DNA from: Silvimonas amylolytica
Lineage (GTDB): Bacteria > Pseudomonadota > Gammaproteobacteria > Burkholderiales > Chitinibacteraceae
Assembly (NCBI RefSeq): GCF_014645555.1
Contig: NZ_BMLY01000009.1
Span: 1 to 64,000 of the forward strand
Length of the DNA stretch: 64,000 nucleotides
Direction: 5' to 3'
The position numbers were made by a program, and so were the translations under genes. Below, piece after piece: positions 54,835 to 63,075 of this stretch (position 1 is its first letter; each line of letters opens with the position of its first letter). The notes beneath the pieces were generated by a model. The model saw only the letters and a list, made by a program, of their open reading frames with translations, was not told the origin of the DNA and searched no databases.

Positions 54835-56691
54835 ATGCACGTTTTTTACGAAGAGGATGGTAGCTTCAAGGTCGCTACGGTCAAGGAATCGCAACCGGCG
54901 AGCCTGATGGTAGAAGACGTGAGAGGCAAGCGCAGCAAGGTCAAGAACGGCAACGTGCTGCTCAAGTTTGAGCGTCCTGGCCTGGATGAAGTGCTACCGC
55001 AGGCCGATACACTGGCCGCCGAGATTGATCTGGACCTCTTGTGGGAAACGTGCGGCGAGCACGAATTTGGCTTTGAAGAACTGGCAGCCGAGTACTTTGG
55101 CGCCAATCCGTCGGCCGCATCGCAGATCGCCGTCGTCCTGCGCCTGTCTGCCGCTCCCATGTACTTCTACAAAAAGGGCAAGGGCCGCTACAAGGCTGCA
55201 CCGGAAGAAAACCTGAAGGCCGCGCTGGCAGGCCTTGAGCGCAAACAGCGTGAAGCCGAGCAGATGGCAGTCTGGCAAGCAGAGCTGGTCGCCGGCAAGC
55301 TGCCGGAGGCATTTCAGCCCATCATCAACCGTCTGTTGCATCGTCCGGACAAAAACGGCATTGAATACAAAGCGCTGGCGCAAGCCGCCGACGCAGCCCA
55401 CACCAGCCCTACCCGCCTGCTGCAAAGCGTGGGTGCGATCCCGGATGTGGCCGATTACTTCCTGCAGGGCTTCTTGCTGGAAACCTTCCCCAAAGGCCGC
55501 GAGGCGGTGGTCAGCCAGACCGTCACCTTGCCTACCGATTTGCCGGTGGCTGATGTTCAGGCGTTCTCCATCGATGATGTCACCACGACTGAAATCGATG
55601 ACGCACTCAGCCTGAAGAAACTGCCCAACGGCAACTGGCAAGTGGGCATTCATATTGCCGCGCCGGCTTTGGGCATCGCACCGGATACCGAACTGGACAA
55701 GCTGGTGTTCGACCGCCTTTCGACCGTGTATTTCCCGGGCGACAAAATCACCATGCTGCCTGACTCGGCAGTCCAGGTTTTCACATTGCAAGAAGGCGCC
55801 TCGCGCCCGGCGGTGTCGATGTACCTGGAAGTCTCACCCGGGTTTGACATCCTCAATCATCGCACCGTGGTCGAACAGGTACCCATTGCGGCCAACCTGC
55901 GCCACGACCAGATCGAAGCCCTGTTTAACGAATTGACCGCCGGCAAGGAAGAGGGTCCGGACTTCCCCTGGAAGGCCGAACTGACCACATTGTGGCGCTT
56001 TGCCGGCAACCTGGAAGGCCGCCGTGGTCGCGCAGATGACCCGAATGCGCCGGTACGCATTGATTACAGCTTCTACGTCGACACGCTGGATAACGGCGAG
56101 AAACGCGTGCGCATTCTGCCACGCAAACGTGGCTCGCCCATGGACAAGCTGGTCGCCGAAATGATGATTCTGGTGAACAGTCAGTGGGGCAAGGATTTGA
56201 AAGATGCCGAGATCGCCGGCATCTATAGAGTGCAAAACAACGGCCGCGTGCGCATGACCACACAGCCGGGCCCGCACATTGGCCTGGGCGTTGAGTTCTA
56301 TGCCTGGTCGTCTTCGCCGCTACGGCGTGCGGTGGACTTTGTGAACCAGCAGCAAATCATCGCCATGGTGAGCGGTACGAAGCCACGTTTCCAGAAAAAC
56401 GATGCGGAATTGTTTGCAGCGATTGGCGCGTTCGACACCGCCTACGCCGCCTACGCCGACTTCCAGGACAAGATGGAGCGCTACTGGTGTCTGCGCTACA
56501 TGGAACAGGAAAACATGCGCGAGTTCTCTGGCTCGATCATCAAAGAGAACCTGGTGCGTGTAGATGGCATGCCGTTGGTGATGCGCGTGCCAGGATTGCC
56601 GGAATTACCGGCCGGTTCAACAGTCGTACTACAACGACTGAAAACCGACTGGCTGGAACTGAATCTGGATTGCCGCCTGGCAACGATGTAA
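54835..56691 (+). CDS. RNB-domain exoribonuclease (RNase II family)
   Basis: The 618-residue protein has an N-terminal region of about 230 residues and a catalytic RNB domain. The active-site block reads FSIDDVTTTEIDDALSL near residue 240: three of the four metal aspartates of E. coli RNase II are present and the second is glutamate. GIHIAAPA and the later RRAVDFVNQQQI segment with its conserved arginines follow. It should degrade RNA 3' to 5'. The N-terminus lacks clear cold-shock domains and the final S1 domain is short, so it is not RNase R. It has its own promoter with a bracketing dyad. Confidence 0.88.
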   Translation: MHVFYEEDGSFKVATVKESQPASLMVEDVRGKRSKVKNGNVLLKFERPGLDEVLPQADTLAAEIDLDLLWETCGEHEFGFEELAAEYFGANPSAASQIAVVLRLSAAPMYFYKKGKGRYKAAPEENLKAALAGLERKQREAEQMAVWQAELVAGKLPEAFQPIINRLLHRPDKNGIEYKALAQAADAAHTSPTRLLQSVGAIPDVADYFLQGFLLETFPKGREAVVSQTVTLPTDLPVADVQAFSIDDVTTTEIDDALSLKKLPNGNWQVGIHIAAPALGIAPDTELDKLVFDRLSTVYFPGDKITMLPDSAVQVFTLQEGASRPAVSMYLEVSPGFDILNHRTVVEQVPIAANLRHDQIEALFNELTAGKEEGPDFPWKAELTTLWRFAGNLEGRRGRADDPNAPVRIDYSFYVDTLDNGEKRVRILPRKRGSPMDKLVAEMMILVNSQWGKDLKDAEIAGIYRVQNNGRVRMTTQPGPHIGLGVEFYAWSSSPLRRAVDFVNQQQIIAMVSGTKPRFQKNDAELFAAIGAFDTAYAAYADFQDKMERYWCLRYMEQENMREFSGSIIKENLVRVDGMPLVMRVPGLPELPAGSTVVLQRLKTDWLELNLDCRLATM

Positions 56692-56740
56692 GGGATGGCT
56701 GGCAACGGCCACCTGGACTCGTGAAATCGGGAAGATTTTT

Positions 56741-57292
56741 ATGCAGCAGAAACGCCCTCTGAACTACTACCTGCCGATGCGCTTTGCCAATGGCGAGCAA
56801 ATCCGGCAGTTTTCCAAACCTTGCGTGCGCTGCGGTCACATGCTGGGCGCCAAAGACATGTTTGGCATCGCCCGCTTGCTTGATGACAGCCTGGCCATCG
56901 CCGCCAAAGCGCAATGCCCCAAGTGCGGCGAGCAATTTGGCGTAGCTTGCCGCGTAGATAATCACAAGCGTGTCACACGGGTCATCATGCCGGCGTTCCT
57001 GTTTGGCTGGTTCCTGCGCAACCTGCCGGTGCAACCACGCGAGCGCGAGGCTGAAATTGCCCGTGCTGCGGCCATGCTGGCCCAAGCCACAGAAGCCGCC
57101 GCACCGCCTGCCCCGATCAGCCCGCAAGAAATCATCCGCGCAGCCGAAAGCGTAGGCAGTTACCAAGGCAAAGTGATCCCGGCCTGGGTCAAAGTGGATG
57201 GTCAGCAGATGGCTTTTGACCGTGTGCTGCTGAACGCGCGGCCAGGCCCAGGTGAGTTCTTGCTGGATGATTGTCTGGTCTACCGCGCCTGA
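56741..57292 (+). CDS. Uncharacterised zinc-ribbon-like protein
   Basis: The 183-residue protein has two CxxC pairs, CVRCGHML (about residue 28) and CPKCGEQFGVAC (about residue 60), spaced as in a zinc ribbon. The region after them contains a hydrophobic stretch, MPAFLFGWFLRNLPV, that may touch the membrane but is too short for a sure helix. The C-terminal part has no motif I know. It follows the RNase gene by 49 bases and precedes panD, which has its own promoter. Function unknown. Confidence 0.7.
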   Translation: MQQKRPLNYYLPMRFANGEQIRQFSKPCVRCGHMLGAKDMFGIARLLDDSLAIAAKAQCPKCGEQFGVACRVDNHKRVTRVIMPAFLFGWFLRNLPVQPREREAEIARAAAMLAQATEAAAPPAPISPQEIIRAAESVGSYQGKVIPAWVKVDGQQMAFDRVLLNARPGPGEFLLDDCLVYRA

Positions 57293-57358
57293 TCGATCAT
57301 TCATTGATCAAACGGCTGGATGGCTGAAAGTGCCAGTACACCGGCGATATTTGCGATT

Positions 57359-57364
57359 TATAAT
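57359..57364 (+). promoter_or_regulatory. Probable -10 box of panD
   Basis: A perfect TATAAT stands 32 bases before the panD ATG. The -35 region is weak. Confidence 0.5.
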
Positions 57365-57396
57365 CGCGCCCTTACAAGTGATGTCGGAGCTTTACC

Positions 57397-57774
57397 ATGA
57401 ACCGCAGCATGCTCAAATCCAAGATCCATCGTGTCACGGCCACCCATGCCGAACTGCACTACGAAGGGTCTTGCGCTATCGATGAAGATCTCCTCGAGGC
57501 AGCGAACATCCGCGAATTTGAAGAAGTCACCATCTGGAACATCAACAACGGTGCACGCTTTTCCACCTACGCCATCAAGGGCGCGCGTGGCTCGGGCATC
57601 ATCTCGCTGAACGGCTCGGCAGCCCGTCAGGCGCAAGTGGGTGATCTGTTGATCATTGCCACCTTTGCCCAATACAACGAGACTGAACTGGCCAGCCATC
57701 ACCCGGCGCTGGTGTTCGTCGATGCCCAGAACAAGATCAAAGAGATCAAGCACGGCATCCCGACCCAGAACTGA
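57397..57774 (+). CDS. panD: Aspartate 1-decarboxylase, pyruvoyl-dependent
   Basis: PanD makes beta-alanine for pantothenate. The 125-residue precursor has the self-cleavage site in [13 protein letters not shown] (between Gly24 and Ser25, the serine becoming the pyruvoyl group), the active tyrosine in [13 protein letters not shown] and the NGSAAR motif. Length is normal. The gene is monocistronic, with a promoter TATAAT upstream and a terminator downstream. It supports the same cofactor route as coaD at 35 kb. Confidence 0.96.
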   Translation: MNRSMLKSKIHRVTATHAELHYEGSCAIDEDLLEAANIREFEEVTIWNINNGARFSTYAIKGARGSGIISLNGSAARQAQVGDLLIIATFAQYNETELASHHPALVFVDAQNKIKEIKHGIPTQN

Positions 57775-57800
57775 GTCCCCCACTCAGCCCGGTTCACACC

Positions 57801-57832
57801 AAAGCCCCGCCACAATGCGGGGCTTTTGTTTT
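57801..57832 (+). terminator. panD terminator
   Basis: Arms AAAGCCCCGC (57801-57810) and GCGGGGCTTT (57817-57826) pair perfectly around a 6-base loop, followed by a T-rich end. Confidence 0.88.
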
Positions 57833-57898
57833 GCCTCCACGCGCCTGAAGGCGCACGAATCACGTACCATTTGCCTCTTTGCATCCGGAGAAAACCCC

Positions 57899-58798
57899 AT
57901 GTCCGCTTCCCAGGTGCGCGACTATCTGTTGTCGCTGCAGCAAAACATTGTCGCCACGCTGGAAAACCTGGATGGGCACACCTTCCGGCATGACCAATGG
58001 GATCGCGCGGAAGGCGGCGGCGGGATTTCCCGGCTGGTCGAAGATGGCGGGTTGATAGAGCGCGGCGGAGTCAATTTCTCTCATGTCAAAGGCCAGACGC
58101 TGCCGCCCTCGGCGACCGCGCACCGCCCGGAACTGGCTGGCCGCGCCTGGGAAGCCATGGGTGTTTCTCTGGTCATTCACCCGCGCAACCCGTACGTACC
58201 GACCGTGCATATGAATGTCCGCATGTTCCGCGCCTACGCCGAAGGCCACGACGACGTGGTGTGGTTTGGCGGTGGCATGGATCTGACCCCGTACTACGGC
58301 TTTGAGGAAGATGCCCATCATTTCCACGCCACTTGCCGCGATGCCGTCGCGCCGTTTGGCGAGCAGTACTACCCCAAATACAAAACCTGGTGCGATACGT
58401 ATTTCTTCCTCAAACACCGCAACGAACCGCGCGGCATAGGCGGCATCTTCTTTGATGATTTGTCAGAACTGGGTTTTGAGGGCGGTTTTGCATTTATCCG
58501 GGCCGTTGGCGACGCTTTCCTGCAGGCCTACGTCCCCATCGTCGAACGCCGTCGCGAGTACCCGTTTGGTGAGCGCGAACGCGACTGGCAGGCGTACCGC
58601 CGCGGTCGGTATGTCGAGTTCAACCTGGTGTGGGATCGCGGCACGCTATTTGGTTTGCAGTCTGGCGGGCGTACTGAATCCATCTTGATGTCGATGCCGC
58701 CGATTGTGAAATGGCGTTATGACTGGCATCCGCCCCAAGGGTCGGCGGAAGCCCGATTGTTGAGTGATTTTCTGATCGGGAAGGATTGGTTGGGCTGA
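57899..58798 (+). CDS. hemF: Coproporphyrinogen III oxidase, oxygen-dependent
   Basis: HemF uses O2 to decarboxylate two propionates of coproporphyrinogen III. The 299-residue protein shows the family blocks [54 protein letters not shown] and [16 protein letters not shown]. The ATG at 57899 gives the standard N-terminus; the upstream open frame is not family-like. This oxygen-requiring enzyme indicates an aerobic lifestyle. It converges with purD on a shared terminator. Confidence 0.96.
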   Translation: MSASQVRDYLLSLQQNIVATLENLDGHTFRHDQWDRAEGGGGISRLVEDGGLIERGGVNFSHVKGQTLPPSATAHRPELAGRAWEAMGVSLVIHPRNPYVPTVHMNVRMFRAYAEGHDDVVWFGGGMDLTPYYGFEEDAHHFHATCRDAVAPFGEQYYPKYKTWCDTYFFLKHRNEPRGIGGIFFDDLSELGFEGGFAFIRAVGDAFLQAYVPIVERRREYPFGERERDWQAYRRGRYVEFNLVWDRGTLFGLQSGGRTESILMSMPPIVKWRYDWHPPQGSAEARLLSDFLIGKDWLG

Positions 58799-58812
58799 AC
58801 ATCAGCCATCAA

Positions 58813-58845
58813 ACAAAAAGGCCGTCATCACGACGGCCTTTTTGT
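58813..58845. terminator. Bidirectional terminator, hemF / purD
   Basis: Arms 58813-58826 and 58832-58845 form a 14-bp perfect stem (AAGGCCGTC/GACGGCCTT core) with a 5-base loop and A/T runs on both sides. Confidence 0.9.
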
Positions 58846-58864
58846 ATCTGACACACGCCCGCAA

Positions 58865-60139
58865 TCACTTGCGGGTAATTGCGCGCCAGCCGATGTCGGT
58901 ACGGTGCTGCTCGCCATCGAAGTTCACGCCGGCCAACAATTCATAGGCGCGCTTTTGGGCAGCCTTGAAGGTTTCGCCAAACGCTGTCACGCACAGTACG
59001 CGGCCGCCACTGGTCATCGGCTGGCCGTCTGCATTGAGCTTGGTGCCAGCGTGGAAGACGTGCCCGTCTTCAACCTCCGGGGTCGCGCCGGTGATCACGT
59101 CGCCGGTACGCGGGGTGTCCGGATAATTGGCAGCAGCCATGACAATGCCCAATGCAACGCGGCGATCCCATTCGGCTTCAACCTTGTCGAGTGAGCCTTC
59201 TACGGCATGCTCAACCAGGTTCACCAGATCACTCTTCAAACGCAGCATGATCGGCTGGGTTTCCGGATCACCCATGCGGCAGTTGAATTCCAGCGTTTTC
59301 AACTGGCCTTCCGGGCTGATCATCAAACCAGCGTACAAAAACCCGGTGTAAATGATGCCGTCGCGCGCCATGCCTTGTACGGTCGGCATGATCACTTCAC
59401 GCATGGCTTTAGCGTGGATTTCCGGGGTCACAACCGGGGCCGGGCTGTAGGCGCCCATGCCACCGGTGTTGGGACCTTCGTCGTGGTCTTTCAGGCGTTT
59501 GTGGTCCTGGCTGGACGCCAGCGCCAGCACGTTTTTGCCATCAACCATGACAATGAAACTGGCTTCTTCGCCGGTCAGGAATTCTTCGATGACCACGCGG
59601 GCACCAGCATCACCCAGCTTGTTATCAGACAGCATGCTGTCGACAGCGTCATGCGCTTCTTGCAACGACATGGCAACCACCACGCCCTTGCCCGCAGCCA
59701 GGCCATCGGCCTTGATCACGATCGGCGCGCCCTTGGCATCGATATAAGCGTGGGCTTTGGCGGCGTCAGAGAAGGTCTCGTAATCGGCAGTCGGAATGCC
59801 ATGGCGCTTCATGAAGGCCTTGGCGAAATCCTTGGAGCTTTCCAGTTGGGCCGCCGCTTTGGTCGGACCAAAAATCTTCAGGCCGGCTTTGCGGAACGCA
59901 TCGACCACACCTTTGGACAACGGCGCTTCCGGGCCAACGACGGTCAGCTGGATCTGCTCGCGCTGGGCAAAGGCCACCAGCACGTCAATGTCGGTGATCG
60001 GCACGTTGGTCAGATTGGGCTCCAGCGCGGTGCCCGCGTTGCCTGGCGCCACAAATACCTTGCCCACGCGGGGCGACTGCGACAGTTTCCAGGCCAGCGC
60101 GTGTTCGCGTCCGCCATTGCCGATTACAAGCACGTTCAT
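58865..60139 (-). CDS. purD: Phosphoribosylamine-glycine ligase
   Basis: PurD makes glycinamide ribonucleotide, the second step of purine synthesis. The 424-residue ATP-grasp protein starts MNVLVIGNGGREHALAWKLSQ, has GPEAPLSKGVVDAFRK, the ATP-binding stretch IVIKADGLAAGKGVVVA and the late metal block LEFNCRMGDPETQ. The ATG at 60139 has an AGGA site; an in-frame start at 60160 is less likely. It is downstream of pagP on the same strand, 13 bases after its stop, so they may be cotranscribed. Confidence 0.96.
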   Translation of the reverse strand: MNVLVIGNGGREHALAWKLSQSPRVGKVFVAPGNAGTALEPNLTNVPITDIDVLVAFAQREQIQLTVVGPEAPLSKGVVDAFRKAGLKIFGPTKAAAQLESSKDFAKAFMKRHGIPTADYETFSDAAKAHAYIDAKGAPIVIKADGLAAGKGVVVAMSLQEAHDAVDSMLSDNKLGDAGARVVIEEFLTGEEASFIVMVDGKNVLALASSQDHKRLKDHDEGPNTGGMGAYSPAPVVTPEIHAKAMREVIMPTVQGMARDGIIYTGFLYAGLMISPEGQLKTLEFNCRMGDPETQPIMLRLKSDLVNLVEHAVEGSLDKVEAEWDRRVALGIVMAAANYPDTPRTGDVITGATPEVEDGHVFHAGTKLNADGQPMTSGGRVLCVTAFGETFKAAQKRAYELLAGVNFDGEQHRTDIGWRAITRK

Positions 60140-60152
60140 GTGTATATCCTGA

Positions 60153-60713
60153 TTATTCAAATGCGTAGCGACTGAAGAAGAAAGCTACATCCCCGTTGTT
60201 CACGCCGCCCAGGCTCGGAATCCAGGTGCCCATGATGTAAAGCTGGCGATAGCGGATTGACGCGACCGGCAACGCAATCGGGAAAGGAATGCCACCGAAG
60301 ATATCCCGGCGGGAAGTCATGCCAACTGAATATCCACCGCCAAATGACAACCCACCCAGGATCGGATCGGTAAACCACAGGCCCGCATAACCCACCATGA
60401 ATTCCGGGTTTTTGTGTGAGTCAGAAAACATCAAACCGAGCACAATGTCTTCATTGCCTTTGTCATCAATGACGTGTCGGCCATAGCCTCCACCCCAGCC
60501 CCATTTGTTCAGTTCATTGAGCTTTTCTTCGGTGTACTGGTGCGGGTCATGCCAGGTGTAGCCGGAAACATAAATATCCGACTTGCCGTTCTGATACACA
60601 TCAGAAACGTGTGTACAGGCCTGGTCGAGCCAGCTTCCCATGCCGGTGCAGTCAATGGCTAACGCCAGGGGCGCAGCAAGGCTCAAGATCAAGGCAGCAA
60701 GTATTTTTTTCAT
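60153..60713 (-). CDS. pagP: Lipid A palmitoyltransferase PagP
   Basis: PagP is an outer-membrane beta-barrel enzyme that moves palmitate from phospholipid to lipid A and gives resistance to cationic peptides. The 186-residue protein has a signal peptide (residues 1-19, ending ALA), the YTWHDPHQYTEEKL entry with His55, and the FSDSHKNPE block with Asp98 and Ser99. The 43-residue spacing between the histidine and the aspartate equals that of the catalytic His33-Asp76-Ser77 in mature E. coli PagP. The WGWGGGYGR strand and the terminal phenylalanine in FSRYAFE fit an outer-membrane barrel. It stands 13 bases before purD. Confidence 0.9.
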   Translation of the reverse strand: MKKILAALILSLAAPLALAIDCTGMGSWLDQACTHVSDVYQNGKSDIYVSGYTWHDPHQYTEEKLNELNKWGWGGGYGRHVIDDKGNEDIVLGLMFSDSHKNPEFMVGYAGLWFTDPILGGLSFGGGYSVGMTSRRDIFGGIPFPIALPVASIRYRQLYIMGTWIPSLGGVNNGDVAFFFSRYAFE

Positions 60714-61066
60714 GAGAGACGAGTTTCTTCTGGTGAATTGAAGCTATACGGATCTAACCAGCGGCGGGCTGATTGGCACGATCCGTAAACCTGATGCGCC
60801 GCAGCATGCGCGCTTTGCCGGCATTTTACAGCCTGCCGCGCCCATGCCAAGCGGCCCAGTCAACTTCCAGCAAGCCAAAAGGGCTGAAAAAAAACGGGCG
60901 CCAGCCTGCGAGGGTGGCAGTGCTTGCTCATTAACGCAGCAACAGACATCAGGTTGAACCGGTTGTTCTGATTGCCAGTGTGAACCCGCAACATGACAAC
61001 CGGATATGAAGCTCACCGGGCACCGCCATCAAATGCAATGACGATACCCGGCGTGTAGCGCAAAGC
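60714..61066. other. Intergenic region between pagP and purH
   Basis: This 353-base gap carries the pagP promoter and the end of the purH transcript. A 90-codon frame on the minus strand (60744-61016) is rich in Cys and Ala, has no ribosome binding site or family resemblance, and is probably not a gene. I found no clear terminator, PhoP-type repeat or RNA structure. Confidence 0.5.
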
Positions 61067-62629
61067 TTAGTGACGGAAATGGCGGATGCCGGTCAGCACC
61101 ATGGCAATACCGTGTTCATCGGCGGCGGCAATGACTTCTTCATCACGCACGGAACCACCCGGTTGAATGATGGCCGACACGCCGTTCTCGGCAATGACAT
61201 CCACACCATCACGGAACGGGAAGAAGGCATCCGACGCTGCCACCGAGCCACGCAGCTCCAGACCCGCAGAGCGGGCCTTGATGGCGGCGATTTTGGTGGA
61301 ATCCACACGGCTCATCTGACCGGCGCCGATACCCAGCGTCTGACCATGGCCGCAGAACACGATGGCATTGGACTTCACAAACTTGGCGACGCGCCAGGCA
61401 AACAGCATGTCTTTCAATTGGGCATCAGTCGGCGCCTTTTTGGTCACGACTTTGAGGTCCGACAGTTTGAGTGCGTGGACATCCGGCGTTTGCACCAGCA
61501 AGCCACCGCCTACGCGCTTCACATCAAACTTGTTCTCACCGGACTCCAGCGGCACGGTCAGGACGCGCACGTTCGGCTTCTTGGCCAACAGCGCCAGCGC
61601 ATCTGCGCTGTAGCCCGGGGCAATCAGCACTTCCAGGAACTGGGCTGCCACCGCTTGCACGGTGTCGCCATCCACTTCGCGGTTAAACGCAATGATGCCG
61701 CCAAAGGCAGAGGTGGTATCGGTCGCAAACGCAAGGCGATACGCGCTGAACGTATCTGCGCCCACAGCAACGCCACACGGGTTGGCGTGCTTGACGATCA
61801 CACATGCCGGCTCTTCAAACTGCTTGACGGCTTCCCATGCAGCATCAGAGTCAGCGATGTTGTTGTACGACAGCTCTTTACCTTGCAGTTGCGAGTATCG
61901 CGAGAGGCTGCCCGCAGCCGGGTCCAGATCGCGGTAGAACGCGGCGGACTGATGCGGATTTTCGCCGTAACGCATGTCCTGCACTTTCACAAATTGCAGG
62001 TTCAGGCGTTCCGGATAGGCTTTCTTTTCGCCCTCTTCGGTCAGCGCTGTCAGGTAGTTGGAGATCGCGCCATCATAGGCAGCTGTGTGGCTGAAAGCCT
62101 TTTTGGCCAACGCACGGCGGGTCGGCAGAGTCAGGCCGCCCTGATGTTCTTTCATTTCTGCAACCAGCGGGGCGTAGTCAGCCGCATCGGTCACAATAGC
62201 AACGTGGGCGTGGTTCTTGGCTGCGGAGCGCACCATGGCCGGGCCGCCAATGTCGATGTTCTCGATGGCGTCATCAAAGCTGCAATCCGGCTTGGCGATG
62301 GTGGCTTCAAACGGGTACAGGTTCACACAGACCAGATCAATGTTGCCGATGCCATGTTCGGCCATTTTGGCGACGTGGCTATCCAGATCGCGGCGGCCCA
62401 GAATCCCGCCGTGGATTTTCGGGTGCAGCGTTTTCACGCGCCCATCCAGCATTTCGGGAAAGCCGGTGTAATCGGCCACTTCAATGACCGGCACATTGTT
62501 CTCTGCCAGCAGTTTGGCGGTGCCACCCGTGGAGAGAATCTCCACACCGAAACCCGCAAGGGCTTTGGCAAATTCGAGTACACCGGTTTTGTCGGAAACG
62601 CTGATCAGCGCACGCTTGATGATGGTCAT
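61067..62629 (-). CDS. purH: Bifunctional AICAR transformylase / IMP cyclohydrolase
   Basis: PurH carries the last two steps to IMP. The 520-residue protein has the N-terminal cyclohydrolase domain ([19 protein letters not shown], then the [16 protein letters not shown] block near residue 60) and the C-terminal transformylase, with [13 protein letters not shown] and the catalytic Lys-His in [12 protein letters not shown]. The ATG at 62629 begins the conserved sequence; the upstream extension to 62680 is not family-like. It lies downstream of dusB and fis on the same strand. Confidence 0.96.
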   Translation of the reverse strand: MTIIKRALISVSDKTGVLEFAKALAGFGVEILSTGGTAKLLAENNVPVIEVADYTGFPEMLDGRVKTLHPKIHGGILGRRDLDSHVAKMAEHGIGNIDLVCVNLYPFEATIAKPDCSFDDAIENIDIGGPAMVRSAAKNHAHVAIVTDAADYAPLVAEMKEHQGGLTLPTRRALAKKAFSHTAAYDGAISNYLTALTEEGEKKAYPERLNLQFVKVQDMRYGENPHQSAAFYRDLDPAAGSLSRYSQLQGKELSYNNIADSDAAWEAVKQFEEPACVIVKHANPCGVAVGADTFSAYRLAFATDTTSAFGGIIAFNREVDGDTVQAVAAQFLEVLIAPGYSADALALLAKKPNVRVLTVPLESGENKFDVKRVGGGLLVQTPDVHALKLSDLKVVTKKAPTDAQLKDMLFAWRVAKFVKSNAIVFCGHGQTLGIGAGQMSRVDSTKIAAIKARSAGLELRGSVAASDAFFPFRDGVDVIAENGVSAIIQPGGSVRDEEVIAAADEHGIAMVLTGIRHFRH

Positions 62630-62735
62630 TGCTGTTTTTTCCTGATGCCCGTGGAGGTAAAGATCAAAAAACACTAACAAAACAAATCACAGTGAAACCG
62701 GGTGCCCCGTCTTTGCGGTGGCACGTATTGCTGTT

Positions 62736-62999
62736 TTAGAGCATGTCGTATGTCTGCAGCTTTTTGCGCAGCGTGTTGCGATTAATGCCCAGCACTTCTG
62801 CGGCGCGGGTCTGATTGCCGGCAACGTGGTCAAGGACGAGCTCCAGCAGCGGTTTTTCAACGCGCGCCAGGACCATGTCATACAGCGCGCACGGCGCTTC
62901 ACCATCCAGATCCTCGAAATACCGGGCCAGCGAGGACCGGATAGATTCGGCGATAGGATCTTCTTCCTGCGTAATGACGCAAGTGGCTGGTTGGTTCAT
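62736..62999 (-). CDS. fis: Fis-family nucleoid-associated protein
   Basis: The 87-residue protein has the Fis C-terminal helix-turn-helix almost intact: NQTRAAEVLGINRNTLRKKL, with the preceding helix LLELVLDHVAGN. The N-terminal part (EDPIAESIRSSLARYFEDLD) forms the dimerisation helices. Fis bends DNA and shapes growth-phase-dependent transcription. The order dusB-fis is conserved in gamma- and betaproteobacteria, and the two genes here are 76 bases apart. Confidence 0.93.
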   Translation of the reverse strand: MNQPATCVITQEEDPIAESIRSSLARYFEDLDGEAPCALYDMVLARVEKPLLELVLDHVAGNQTRAAEVLGINRNTLRKKLQTYDML

Positions 63000-63075
63000 G
63001 GTTACTTCCCTGAAACTGCCCTCAGGTCTGGCCTGGGGCTTTTAGTGATAAATGCGGCGGCCTTGTGGCCTGCCG

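Noticed and set aside
60744-61016. A 90-residue Cys-rich frame between pagP and purH
   Set aside because: No ribosome binding site, poor codon pattern and no recognisable motif.
61070-62677. A 535-codon plus-strand frame covering purH
   Set aside because: Same cause as for gltB; the minus-strand frame carries all PurH motifs and the antisense product is His/Arg-rich and family-less.
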